From positions 62,001 through 126,000 of the forward strand of contig NZ_JAFCKJ010000009.1 of NCBI RefSeq assembly GCF_018130465.1: a stretch of DNA of 64,000 nucleotides. The letters are read 5' to 3'. A program made the position numbers and the translations under genes. The notes beneath the pieces are model-generated. The model was not told the DNA's origin. It was given only the letters and a program-made list of their open reading frames with translations, and did no database searches. How positions within the stretch are numbered: position 1 is the first letter of the stretch; each line of letters opens with the position of its first letter. This document shows positions 34,413 to 42,490 of the stretch, one piece after another. The stretch is from Bradyrhizobium canariense. Its GTDB lineage: Bacteria; Pseudomonadota; Alphaproteobacteria; Rhizobiales; Xanthobacteraceae.

Positions 34413-35588
34413 TTAGTTCGCCGCCTTGCAGTCCTTGGCGTAGCGGTCGCCGTAATTCTCAAAGACTTTCTGAACGATCTCGGTCTGGAACTTGCCGTCC
34501 GCGCGCTTGGCGACCTTGGTCAGGTAGAAATCCTGGATCGGATAACCGTTGGTGTTGAACTTGAAGGCGCCGCGCAGCGAGGTGAAGTCGGCCTTTTTCA
34601 GAGCGGCCGCGACCGCGTCCTTATTGGAGAGGTCGCCCTTCACGGCCTTGACGGCGCTGTCGATCAGCATCGCGGCATCATACGCCTGGAAGGCGTAGGT
34701 GCCGGGCACGCCGTTATAGGCGGCCTCGTAGGCGGCGACGAACTTCTTGTTCTGGGGATTGTCGAGATTGGGCGCCCAGTTCGCGCCGCCGAACATGCCG
34801 ACCGCCGCGTCCTGCTGCGCCGGCAAGGTCGATTCATCCACCGTGAAAGCCGAGAGCACCGGAATGCTGTCGGCGAGGCCCGCCTGCCGGTATTGCTTGA
34901 CGAGATTGACCCCGAGGCCGCCGGGCATGAACGTGAAGAGAGCATCGGGCTTCTGCGATGAAATCTTGGAAAGCTCCGGCTGGAAGTCCAGCGTGTTCAG
35001 CGGCATGTAGGATTCTTCGACGATCTCACCCTTGTAGTCGAGCTTGAAGCCCGCCACCGAGTCCTTGCCGGCCTGATAATTCGGCACCATCAGATACATG
35101 CGCTTGTAGCCGCGATCCTGCGCGACCTTGCCGAGGATTTCGTGCACCTGATCGTTCTGATACGAGGTCACATAGAAGAACGGGTTGCAGTCCTTGCCGG
35201 CAAAAGTAGACGGACCGGCGTTGGGGCTGATCAGGAAGGTTTTCGATTCCGTGACCGGCCGGTGGATCGCCTGGAGGATGTTGGAGAAGATCGGGCCGAC
35301 CACGAAGTCGACCTTGTCACGCTCCAGAAGGCCCTTGACCTTGGTGACCGCTGCGTCCGGCTTCAATTCGTCGTCGACCACGACGACCTCGACATCGCGG
35401 CCGCCCATCTTGCCGCCGAGATCCTTCATCCCAAGCGCAAAGCCGTCGCGAACCTGTTGGCCGAGCGCGGCGGCGGGTCCCGACAGGGTCACGATCACAC
35501 CCAGCTTGATTTTCTCCTGGGCGAGGGAAGGGCTCACCGCGGTGCCAAGCAGCAAGGCAGCTGCGGCCAACGTCATTTGCGTCTTCAT
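34413..35588 (-). CDS. Branched-chain-type ABC substrate-binding protein (LivJ/Peripla_BP_6)
   Basis: 391 residues with a signal peptide ending SPSLAQE and a periplasmic-binding fold starting IKLGVIVTLSGPAAALGQQVRDGFALG. ISPNAGPSTFAGKDCNPFFYVTSY is typical of aromatic-acid-binding members. ATG at 35588 has GGGGGA upstream. No permease or ATPase is nearby, so it must use a HAAT importer encoded elsewhere. It is divergent from the MarR gene and shares its operator-rich promoter region. A benzoate- or aminobenzoate-type ligand is inferred from context. Confidence 0.87.
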   Translation of the reverse strand: MKTQMTLAAAALLLGTAVSPSLAQEKIKLGVIVTLSGPAAALGQQVRDGFALGMKDLGGKMGGRDVEVVVVDDELKPDAAVTKVKGLLERDKVDFVVGPIFSNILQAIHRPVTESKTFLISPNAGPSTFAGKDCNPFFYVTSYQNDQVHEILGKVAQDRGYKRMYLMVPNYQAGKDSVAGFKLDYKGEIVEESYMPLNTLDFQPELSKISSQKPDALFTFMPGGLGVNLVKQYRQAGLADSIPVLSAFTVDESTLPAQQDAAVGMFGGANWAPNLDNPQNKKFVAAYEAAYNGVPGTYAFQAYDAAMLIDSAVKAVKGDLSNKDAVAAALKKADFTSLRGAFKFNTNGYPIQDFYLTKVAKRADGKFQTEIVQKVFENYGDRYAKDCKAAN

Positions 35589-35729
35589 GGTCTGTCCCCC
35601 GTGACAACAGGACTTGCGCTGCAAGCCGCTACTCCAATCCAAGTTTATGCCGATGATTGCTGCCGCGGCAAGCGAGCTCAAGGCGTCGTCATCTGCGGGC
35701 AGCGGCGCATGCAAGCGGCGCGCCAATTA

Positions 35730-35743
35730 TTTGAAGCCTAAAG
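35730..35743. promoter_or_regulatory. Candidate MarR operator O4
   Basis: TTTGAAGCCTAAAG within AATTATTTGAAGCCTAAAG, in the divergent region between the solute-binding protein and the MarR gene. A weaker half-site, CTTTAGGCTT, follows at 35771-35780. Confidence 0.55.
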
Positions 35744-35798
35744 AAATCGGCGTGCGGTCGATTGTTGCGGCTTTAGGCTTGCAGCCGGCTTCGATTTA

Positions 35799-35812
35799 TT
35801 TGAAGCTCAAAA
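35799..35812. promoter_or_regulatory. Candidate MarR operator O5
   Basis: TTTGAAGCTCAAAA, 25 bp before the MarR ATG. The position would allow direct autorepression. Confidence 0.5.
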
Positions 35813-35837
35813 CGTTGGGAATCCATGCCGGGCGCCA

Positions 35838-36356
35838 ATGCCGGTCGTGAGTGACTGCATCAACATGCTCGATTCCGAGACCAAGGCCGTCGAAACTCCG
35901 GAGGATCACGCCGAAGAGCTTCGGCTGTGGCTGCGCCTCTTGACCTGCACGACCCTGATCGAGGGCGAGGTCCGTGGCCGGTTGCGGCAGCGCTTCGACG
36001 TCACATTGCCCCGTTTCGACCTGATGGCGCAGCTCGACAAGGCACCCGACGGCATGACGCTGTCCGACGTCTCCAAGCGCATGATGGTGTCGAACGGCAA
36101 CGTGACGGGCCTCGTCGAGCGCCTCGTGGAATCCGGTCATCTCGACCGGCGCACTTCGGAGACGGACCGCCGCGTCCAGGTGATCCGGCTGACCAAACTC
36201 GGGCGTGCCGAGTTTCGAAGAATGGCCGCGGAACACGAGACCTGGATCGCCGATCTCTTCGCCGATCTGACGCCGAAGGATGTCCGCGAATTGATGCGGC
36301 TCCTCGCCAAGACCAAGGCGTCGGCGCAGAAATCGGCCGGTCGCCGCCGGGCCTAG
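35838..36356 (+). CDS. MarR-family transcriptional regulator, probable local regulator of the aromatic cluster
   Basis: 172 residues. Winged helix-turn-helix: LPRFDLMAQLDKAPDGMTLSDVSKRMMVSNGNVTGLVERLVESGHL, then wing RRTSETDRRVQVIRLT. ATG at 35838 has a weak ribosome site; ATG at 35868 is an alternative. Family knowledge: MarR dimers bind short palindromes and are often released by aromatic acids or their CoA thioesters. The near-palindrome TTTTAAGCCTAAAA occurs next to this gene and in front of every transcription unit of the cluster, which makes it the best candidate operator for this protein. Confidence 0.87.
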   Translation: MPVVSDCINMLDSETKAVETPEDHAEELRLWLRLLTCTTLIEGEVRGRLRQRFDVTLPRFDLMAQLDKAPDGMTLSDVSKRMMVSNGNVTGLVERLVESGHLDRRTSETDRRVQVIRLTKLGRAEFRRMAAEHETWIADLFADLTPKDVRELMRLLAKTKASAQKSAGRRRA

Positions 36357-36438
36357 GTCCGCGGCTGACGCGCCCGCCAATCCGATTTGCCGCCGGAAAA
36401 AGCACGGGATGCCCAAAATCCGCTATTGCACCAAATTA

Positions 36439-36452
36439 CTTTAAGCCTAAAA
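36439..36452. promoter_or_regulatory. Candidate MarR operator O6
   Basis: CTTTAAGCCTAAAA inside AAATTACTTTAAGCCTAAAA, 52 bp upstream of the CoA ligase ATG and 80 bp after the MarR stop. The twelve bases TTTAAGCCTAAA are the reverse complement of the core of O3. Confidence 0.6.
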
Positions 36453-36503
36453 TGTTTCCAAGTTAGTGCTGCCGGGTGCTTTCCATGCTGAAAGGAGCGT
36501 GCG

Positions 36504-38195
36504 ATGGCCAACGCCGCCAAGGTTCAAGTCTCGGGCTCGCGTGACGACAATGTTGCGACGGCCCATGTCGATTCGTTCGCGCGGCAGCATCTTCCGCCAC
36601 GCGAGCTCTGGCCGGAATTCATCTTCACGCGACCGGAACTGCACTATCCGCCCCGCTTGAACTGCGTCAGCTATTTCCTCGACCGCTGGGTCGAGCAGGG
36701 ACATGGCGACGCTCCTTGCGTCATCAGCCCCGGCGTCAGCTACACCTATCGCGAGTTGCAGGCGCTCGTGAACCGCATCGCCAATGTGCTGGTCGGCAAG
36801 CTAGGTCTCGTCACCGGCGGGCGCGTGCTGCTGCGTTCGGCCAACAATCCGATGATGGTTGCGACCTATCTCGCGGTGATCAAGGCCGGCGGCATCGTCG
36901 TGGCGACGATGCCGCTCCTGCGCGCCAAGGAGCTGTCCTATCCGATCCAGAAGGCGGAGATCACGATCGCGCTCTGCGATGGAAAACTCGCCGAGGAGAT
37001 GGAGAAGGCGAAAGCCGCGGCCCCCGGCCTCAAGCACGTGGTCTATTGGGGCAACGGCGGCGGCGACTCGCTCGAGGCGCTGATGGTGGATGCTAGTCCG
37101 GAGTTCGGAGCTGTCGATACTGCATCCGACGACGTCTGCCTGATCGCGTTCACGTCGGGCACGACCGGCGATCCCAAGGGCACCATGCATTTCCACCGTG
37201 ACATGCTGGCGGTCTGCGATGGTTATGCGCGCAACATCTTGCGCGCGGAGCAGATGGATCGCTTCGTCGGCTCGGCACCGCTCGCCTTCACGTTCGGCTT
37301 CGGCGGCGTACTGTTTCCGATGCACATCGGCGCCTCCTTCGTCGTTCTGGAGAAGACGGCGCCCGACGACATTCTGAATGCGATCGAGCAGTACAAGACC
37401 ACGATCTGTTTCACCGCGCCGACCGCGTACCGGGCGATGATTGGCAAGCTTCCGGGCCGCGATATCTCCTCGCTCCGCAAATGCGTGTCCGCGGGCGAGA
37501 CGCTGCCCAAGCCGACGTTCGATGCCTGGCTGAGGGCGACCGGCATCAAGCTGATGGACGGCATCGGCTCGACCGAACTGTTGCACATCTTCATCAGCGC
37601 GACCGAGGACGAGATTCGCCCCGGTGCAACGGGCAAGCCGGTGCCGGGATATGAAGCGAAGATCGTCGACGATTCCGGCAATGATTTGCCGCCGGGTAGA
37701 ATGGGACTGCTCGCGGTACGCGGGCCGACCGGATGCCGCTATCTCGCTGACGAGCGGCAGGGCAAATACGTCCAGAACGGCTGGAACATCACGGGCGACA
37801 CCTATCTGATGGATAGCGACGGCTATTTCTGGTACCAGTCGCGCTCGGACGACATGATCGTGTCGGCCGGCTACAACATCGCGGGCACGGACGTCGAGGC
37901 GGCGCTGCTCACGCATCCCTCCGTTGTCGAGTGTGGGGTCGTCGGCGCGCCGGACGAGGCGCGCGGCATGATCGTGAAGGCCTATGTCATTGCCGCGCCG
38001 GGCGTGACGCCGGACGCCGAACTGGTGGCCGCGTTGCAGGAGCATGTCAAACGGGAGATCGCGCCATACAAATATCCGCGCGCGATCGAGTTCGTGACGC
38101 AACTACCGAAGACCGAGACCGGCAAACTGAAGCGATTTGCCCTGCGGCAGCTGGCGCAGGCCGCGGTGACGTCCTCCGGCGTCGCTGCGGAATGA
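36504..38195 (+). CDS. Aryl-CoA ligase of the benzoate/2-aminobenzoate-CoA ligase type
   Basis: 563 residues, somewhat longer than benzoate-CoA ligase. Motifs: DRWVEQGHGDAPCVIS, RVLLRSANNPMMVATYLAVIKAGG, P-loop TSGTTGDPKGTMHFHRD from residue 217, DGIGSTELLHIFIS and the C-terminal PKTETGKLKRFALRQ with the catalytic Lys. The GSTE-LHIF region is characteristic of benzoate-CoA ligase relatives. ATG at 36504 has AAAGGAG upstream. It would form the CoA thioester used by the two-domain monooxygenase/reductase. Aminobenzoate is inferred from that partner. Confidence 0.88.
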   Translation: MANAAKVQVSGSRDDNVATAHVDSFARQHLPPRELWPEFIFTRPELHYPPRLNCVSYFLDRWVEQGHGDAPCVISPGVSYTYRELQALVNRIANVLVGKLGLVTGGRVLLRSANNPMMVATYLAVIKAGGIVVATMPLLRAKELSYPIQKAEITIALCDGKLAEEMEKAKAAAPGLKHVVYWGNGGGDSLEALMVDASPEFGAVDTASDDVCLIAFTSGTTGDPKGTMHFHRDMLAVCDGYARNILRAEQMDRFVGSAPLAFTFGFGGVLFPMHIGASFVVLEKTAPDDILNAIEQYKTTICFTAPTAYRAMIGKLPGRDISSLRKCVSAGETLPKPTFDAWLRATGIKLMDGIGSTELLHIFISATEDEIRPGATGKPVPGYEAKIVDDSGNDLPPGRMGLLAVRGPTGCRYLADERQGKYVQNGWNITGDTYLMDSDGYFWYQSRSDDMIVSAGYNIAGTDVEAALLTHPSVVECGVVGAPDEARGMIVKAYVIAAPGVTPDAELVAALQEHVKREIAPYKYPRAIEFVTQLPKTETGKLKRFALRQLAQAAVTSSGVAAE

Positions 38196-38210
38196 GAGAA
38201 GGATAGAGAA

Positions 38211-38675
38211 TTGTCCGTGACGACGCCGAAAGGCCCGCACCTCGCGGTGCTGCCGACAGCAGCCGAGGACGAAACCCGCTCCAGGGCGCAGGTGCTCCAG
38301 CCGTCCGGTTGGCCGGTGCCGAAGGGCTATGCCAACGGCATGGCCGCCGAGGGACGCATCGTCGTCACTGGCGGCGTCATCGGCTGGGATGCCGAGGAGC
38401 GTCTCGCGGACGGCTTTGTCGCGCAGGTGCGCCAGACCTTGAGCAACATCGCCGCGATTCTCGCGGAGGCCGGTGCGCAGCCCGAGCATTTGGTGCGCCT
38501 GACCTGGTACGTCGTCGACATGGACGAGTACCTGGCGAACCTGAAAGAGCTCGGCAAGGCCTACCGCACCATCTTCGGCACCCACTATCCGGCGATGGCG
38601 CTGGTTCAGGTCGTCCGGCTCGTCGAGAAGGCGGCGCGCGTCGAAATCGAGGCCACCGCCGTCATTCCGCGCTGA
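38211..38675 (+). CDS. RidA/YjgF-family protein, possible enamine/imine deaminase (154 aa)
   Basis: TTG at 38211 with AAGGA eight bases upstream, 15 bp after the ligase stop, so co-transcribed. The RidA core is VLQPSGWPVPKGYANGMAAEGRIVVTGGVIGWD, then AEAGAQPEHLVRLTWYVVDMDEY and YPAMALVQVVRLVEKAARVEIEA, where the Arg of VVRL is the usual ligand contact (RidA has a conserved Arg here). Relatives hydrolyse 2-aminoacrylate or 2-aminomuconate. In an aminobenzoate pathway it would suit release of the amino group as ammonia. It has an N-terminal extension of about 25 residues. Confidence 0.85.
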   Translation: MSVTTPKGPHLAVLPTAAEDETRSRAQVLQPSGWPVPKGYANGMAAEGRIVVTGGVIGWDAEERLADGFVAQVRQTLSNIAAILAEAGAQPEHLVRLTWYVVDMDEYLANLKELGKAYRTIFGTHYPAMALVQVVRLVEKAARVEIEATAVIPR

Positions 38676-38693
38676 ACTGCGATCGGTGCGCGC

Positions 38694-38721
38694 TCAGCTT
38701 GCCTTGGTCAGCTTGCCTTGG
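38694..38721. repeat. Perfect 14-bp tandem duplication over a stop codon
   Basis: TCAGCTTGCCTTGG occurs twice in direct contact (38694-38707 and 38708-38721). The second copy carries the end and stop of the CBS-protein gene, so the first lies just after the stop on that strand. Confidence 0.9.
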
Positions 38722-39436
38722 CGAGGTCATCGTCCTCGGGCGAGTTCAGGTATACTCCTGACATGGTGTCGACCCAGCAGAGATGGTCATGCACCTTCTT
38801 CACGCCGTTGACGTTCTCCGCTGCGACAACCGCGGCCTGTCGCGCGCGCTCCTCGGTGATGACGCCGCTGAGATGAACGATTCCGTCGCGGACGATGACG
38901 TTCAGCCCGAACGGACACCAGTCGTTCTTCTCCATGGTGTCGATGATGCGGCTGCGAATGTGATCGTCGTCCGCGGTCGGGTCCGGCACGTCGCGGGCGA
39001 GGCCCGCCACCGCCTGTAGCAGGTTCGCGCGCGATACGATGCCGACGATTTTGTCGCCGCAGACCACCGGTAGACGCTTCACATTGTTCCGTTCCATGAG
39101 ATCGACGATCTCGGCAAGCGCCGTATCCTCGGTGATGGTCACCGGTGAGGCGGTCATCACCTCCGAGACCTTGCGGCCGTGCTCGTGGACGAAGTCGCTG
39201 GCCGATTTGCCGGATCCGAGAATGAACTGCAGCCAGCGCCCGCGCTTGCGCCCTGTGCCGATTTCGCTGCGGCGGATGAAGTCGCCTTCCGAGACCACGC
39301 CGACCAGCTTGCCGGCATCGTCAACGACCGTGAGACCGCTGACATGCCGCTTCAGCATGATGTTTGCCGCCTCGACGATGCTGGTGTCGGGGGTAACCGA
39401 GATGACCGACCGGGTCATGATCTGATGGGCGCGCAT
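38708..39436 (-). CDS. CBS-domain pair plus BON domain protein (242 aa)
   Basis: Two CBS repeats: MTRSVISVTPDTSIVEAANIML with VVSEGDFIRRSE, then MTASPVTITEDTALAEIVDLM with VVCGDKIVGIVSRANLL. A C-terminal BON domain follows (NVIVRDGIVHLSGVITEERARQAAVVAAENVNGVKKVHDHL). CBS pairs bind adenine nucleotides; BON domains bind lipid or stabilise membranes. ATG at 39436 has GCGGAG upstream. A FixK box at 39501 is centred 71 bp upstream of the start, so low-oxygen induction is likely. Its role is probably energy-state sensing. Confidence 0.87.
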   Translation of the reverse strand: MRAHQIMTRSVISVTPDTSIVEAANIMLKRHVSGLTVVDDAGKLVGVVSEGDFIRRSEIGTGRKRGRWLQFILGSGKSASDFVHEHGRKVSEVMTASPVTITEDTALAEIVDLMERNNVKRLPVVCGDKIVGIVSRANLLQAVAGLARDVPDPTADDDHIRSRIIDTMEKNDWCPFGLNVIVRDGIVHLSGVITEERARQAAVVAAENVNGVKKVHDHLCWVDTMSGVYLNSPEDDDLAKAS

Positions 39437-39500
39437 GGCAGACTCCGCTAGCCTATGGAATGTCAATGCGCAAAACCTAGCTCTCGCGTCGTGCCGCGGT

Positions 39501-39514
39501 TTGACGCAGGTCAA
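39501..39514. promoter_or_regulatory. FixK/FNR-type box F1
   Basis: TTGACGCAGGTCAA, a perfect TTGA-N6-TCAA dyad in the divergent region between the CBS-BON and PhaC genes. Its centre is 71 bp from the CBS-protein start, leaving room for a promoter 41.5 bp downstream of the centre. Confidence 0.75.
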
Positions 39515-39575
39515 AGGATGAAACGGGCTCTTCCCGATTAAGCAATTGTGATCGATGCCCCGGACTTGATGCAGC

Positions 39576-39589
39576 TCAACGCGCATCCG
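39576..39589. promoter_or_regulatory. FixK/FNR-type box F2
   Basis: TTGATGCAGCTCAA, TTGA-N6-TCAA, centred 64 bp upstream of the PhaC start. It is the PhaC-proximal box of this divergent region; no clean -10 is seen at the ideal position. Confidence 0.7.
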
Positions 39590-39646
39590 AAGCCTCGCCA
39601 TATCCTGCTGCCCACCTAGACAAGAAGCGGGCAGGAACATTCAGCC

Positions 39647-41494
39647 ATGAGCATCGTTCAGATACTTCCACGGGCCGAAGAGCCGTCCGCTCAGGTTCTC
39701 TCCGTCAATCCTGTTGTTGAGCCCGGAGCCTCTACGACGAGCCCCGAGCCGCTGGCTGGAATGCCGGTCGCCGTCGATCCCCTGCCTGTATCGGAGCCAT
39801 ACCCTCTTGACCGTTCGTTTCACGCGATGCTGGCGCGGTTGACGGGCGGGATTTCGCCGCTGGCCTTGTCGCTCGCCTGGCTCGATTGGAGCTCTCATCT
39901 CGCTGCGGCGCCGCAGCGTCAGGTGGAGATGTCGCGCAACGTCCTTCGCGACATGGGCCAGTTTCTGGAAGCTGCCGCGCACGCAACGTCGCAAAAGCCG
40001 TGGTCCGTGATTCAGCCGCAGGGTCGGGATCGTCGCTTCAGGGGGCCACAGTGGGAAGCCGCGCCGTTCAATCTGCTTGCGCAGGCGTTCCTGCTCGGAG
40101 AGCGCTGGTGGCACGATGCCACGACCGGCGTACGCGGCGTGTCGCACGCAAATGAAGCCATCGTCGAATTCTCGATGCGTCAGATGCTCGACATGCTGGC
40201 GCCGTCGAATTTCGCGGCGACCAATCCGCAAGTGCTGGAGAAGGCGTTCCGGAGCGGCGGGGAGAATTTCGTGTTCGGCTGGCAGAACTGGTGCAGCGAC
40301 CTGATGCGTCTGCTCTCCGCCGCAAAGCCGGCGGGTGACGAACAGTTTATCGTCGGCAAGACGGTCGCGGCTTCGCCGGGCAAGGTCGTCTATCGCAACG
40401 AGTTGATCGAGCTGATCCAGTACCATCCGACGACCGCGCAAGTGCGACCCGAGCCGATCCTGATCGTGCCGGCCTGGATCATGAAGTATTACATCCTCGA
40501 TCTGTCGCCGCAGAATTCTCTGGTGAAGTATCTGACCAGTCAGGGCTTCACCGTATTCGCGATTTCCTGGCGAAATCCGGATGCCAAGGACCGGGATGTT
40601 GCCTTCGACGACTATCGCAAGCTGGGTGTCATGGCGGCGCTGGACATGATCGGCCGGATCCTGCCGGGTCGGAAGACCCATGCGCTCGGCTACTGCCTGG
40701 GCGGCACATTGCTGTCGATCGCTGCGGCCGCAATGGAACGCGATGGCGACAAGCGAATGTGCACGATCACCCTGCTTGCTGCACAGACGGATTTCACAGA
40801 GGCCGGCGAGTTGACGCTCTTCGTCAATGAGAGCCAGGTCGCCTTTCTCGAAGACTTGATGTGGCAGCGTGGCTATCTGGACACGACGCAGATGGCCGGC
40901 GCGTTCCAGCTGCTGCGCTCCAACGAACTGATCTGGTCGCGGCTGTCGCATGACTATCTGATGGGTGAGGGCGCGCCACAGAGCGACCTGATGGCCTGGA
41001 ACGCCGACGCCACGCGTCTGCCTTATCGTATGCACTCGGAGTATCTGCGAAAGCTATTCTTGGGCAACGATCTGGCCGAAGGCCGCTATCGTGTCGGGGA
41101 CAAGAGTGTCTCGCTTTCCGACATCCATGCGCCGATGTTCGTGGTCGGCACGCTCGCCGATCACGTGGCGCCGTGGCGATCCGTCTACAAGATCCACTAT
41201 CAGGTCGATGCCGACGTGACGTTTGTGTTGACCAGCGGCGGCCACAATGCCGGCGTCGTCGCCCCGCCGGACGAGCCCGGCCACAGCTATCGAGTGCTGA
41301 TCAAGGCTGCTGACGCGCCCTATGTCGGCCCGGATGAATGGCTGAAGCTGGCACCGCAAGTCGAGGGGTCGTGGTGGCCGGAATGGGTCGAATGGCTGGC
41401 AGCACGCTCCGGGGCTCCCTGCGATCCGCCGCAGATCGGAGGCGGAGACCTTGACTGTCTGCCCGACGCGCCGGGAGACTACGTCCACACCTAA
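39647..41494 (+). CDS. phaC: Class I poly(3-hydroxyalkanoate) synthase
   Basis: 615 residues. PhaC N-terminal domain followed by the alpha/beta fold: PILIVPAWIMKYYILDLSPQNSLVKYLTSQGFTVFAISWRNPD, lipase-like box GYCLGGT with catalytic Cys350, acid in VGTLADHVAPW and catalytic His in TSGGHNAGVV. It polymerises 3-hydroxyacyl-CoA into storage granules. An AGGA site precedes ATG 39647. An N-terminal extension of about 50 residues rich in Pro/Glu is longer than usual. FixK box F2 upstream links polymer synthesis to low oxygen. No phaA, phaB or phasin gene is adjacent, so it may be one of several PhaC paralogues. Confidence 0.93.
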   Translation: MSIVQILPRAEEPSAQVLSVNPVVEPGASTTSPEPLAGMPVAVDPLPVSEPYPLDRSFHAMLARLTGGISPLALSLAWLDWSSHLAAAPQRQVEMSRNVLRDMGQFLEAAAHATSQKPWSVIQPQGRDRRFRGPQWEAAPFNLLAQAFLLGERWWHDATTGVRGVSHANEAIVEFSMRQMLDMLAPSNFAATNPQVLEKAFRSGGENFVFGWQNWCSDLMRLLSAAKPAGDEQFIVGKTVAASPGKVVYRNELIELIQYHPTTAQVRPEPILIVPAWIMKYYILDLSPQNSLVKYLTSQGFTVFAISWRNPDAKDRDVAFDDYRKLGVMAALDMIGRILPGRKTHALGYCLGGTLLSIAAAAMERDGDKRMCTITLLAAQTDFTEAGELTLFVNESQVAFLEDLMWQRGYLDTTQMAGAFQLLRSNELIWSRLSHDYLMGEGAPQSDLMAWNADATRLPYRMHSEYLRKLFLGNDLAEGRYRVGDKSVSLSDIHAPMFVVGTLADHVAPWRSVYKIHYQVDADVTFVLTSGGHNAGVVAPPDEPGHSYRVLIKAADAPYVGPDEWLKLAPQVEGSWWPEWVEWLAARSGAPCDPPQIGGGDLDCLPDAPGDYVHT

Positions 41495-42480
41495 TCCTCA
41501 GGTTCCGCATTCGGCGCAAGGTCGGCGGAGCGGAACGGCTTGGCCCTGTCGAGTTTCCGGTAGGCGTCCGAGGCGGTCCGCAGCAGCTTCTTTGCGCGCT
41601 TCCGATTGAGGAAGCGAATGCCCGCCTCGGGGACGGCCTCGTTCAACGACGCCGCCAGAGCTTGCCCTCGTGCATCGTCGTTCAACTGTCCGAGGGACTT
41701 TTGCGCCTTGCGCAATTGCTTGAGGATGGACTTCTGCTTCGTCAGCGACTCGTCGGCGAACAGGTCCTCGAGCGACTCGATCGAATAGGTCAGACGCTTG
41801 TTGAGAAGCCGCAGCTTGTGCCGTTTCTCGACGTCGAGCTTGCGGAGCTTGCGCGCCTTCTTGAGCAGCGTCGTTTCCCATTCCGTGAGTTGCGCCGTTG
41901 CGTGGTCGGCGAGCGTGCAGCGGCGCAGCCTGATAGCCTCCTTGCTGCGCCGGGTCGACCAGGGGCCGCTCTCGATCCAGGCTGACGTCTGCTCGACGAG
42001 GTGGCGATACCGCGCGGATTGCAGCGCGCGCGCCAGCAGGCGGTGGCTCTCGGCGCGCTTCTCGTCCCAGTGCTGGAGCTCGGCAATCACGGTCAAATCA
42101 CCTCCACTCTCGGCGATGACCCGGTCGATCGCCACGTCGAGGTCCCGCACCATGCCGAGCTGGCTGTTCAGCCATTTCAGTTCGGTCCAGACCTCCGGCC
42201 GAAGGGCGTCATCGACCATCGGCGAGAAGAAGCGGATGGCGGTGCGCAGATGCGTCAGTGCAATCCGGATCTGGTGCAGCGCCTCGGGATCGCCGCGGCA
42301 GGTGCCGTCATGCTGCGCGAGAACGGCGTCGAGGTGACGGCGGGCGATGATCCGGAAGGCCGTGTCGCAGACCATGCCGGGGCTGAGGCGGCCGGGCAGG
42401 GCATTGCGCCTCGCCGCGGGCTGGGCGCGCGCGGTCACCGTCGAACTCGTACTGGGTCGCGCCATCCTTGCCCGCGTCAA
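41491..42480 (-). CDS. CHAD-domain protein (329 aa)
   Basis: The CHAD fold is seen in ALHQIRIALTHLRTAIRFFSPMV, WLNSQLGMVRDLDVAIDRVI, LLNKRLTYSIESLEDLF and DDARGQALA, with the conserved His, Arg and Lys that bind polyphosphate. The N-terminal 35 residues are basic. TTG at 42480 or ATG at 42465 can serve as start. CHAD proteins bind polyphosphate granules. It overlaps phaC by 4 bp at the convergent ends and follows the kinase gene by 10 bp on the same strand, so it shares its promoter and probably joins the same storage/stress programme. Confidence 0.85.
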   Translation of the reverse strand: MTRARMARPSTSSTVTARAQPAARRNALPGRLSPGMVCDTAFRIIARRHLDAVLAQHDGTCRGDPEALHQIRIALTHLRTAIRFFSPMVDDALRPEVWTELKWLNSQLGMVRDLDVAIDRVIAESGGDLTVIAELQHWDEKRAESHRLLARALQSARYRHLVEQTSAWIESGPWSTRRSKEAIRLRRCTLADHATAQLTEWETTLLKKARKLRKLDVEKRHKLRLLNKRLTYSIESLEDLFADESLTKQKSILKQLRKAQKSLGQLNDDARGQALAASLNEAVPEAGIRFLNRKRAKKLLRTASDAYRKLDRAKPFRSADLAPNAEPED

Positions 42481-42490
42481 TCAGATTGCC

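Noticed and set aside
42466-42480. Possible FixK box at the CHAD start (TTGACGCGGGCAA)
   Set aside because: The dyad lacks the second TCAA half and has wrong spacing; it also lies inside the coding start.
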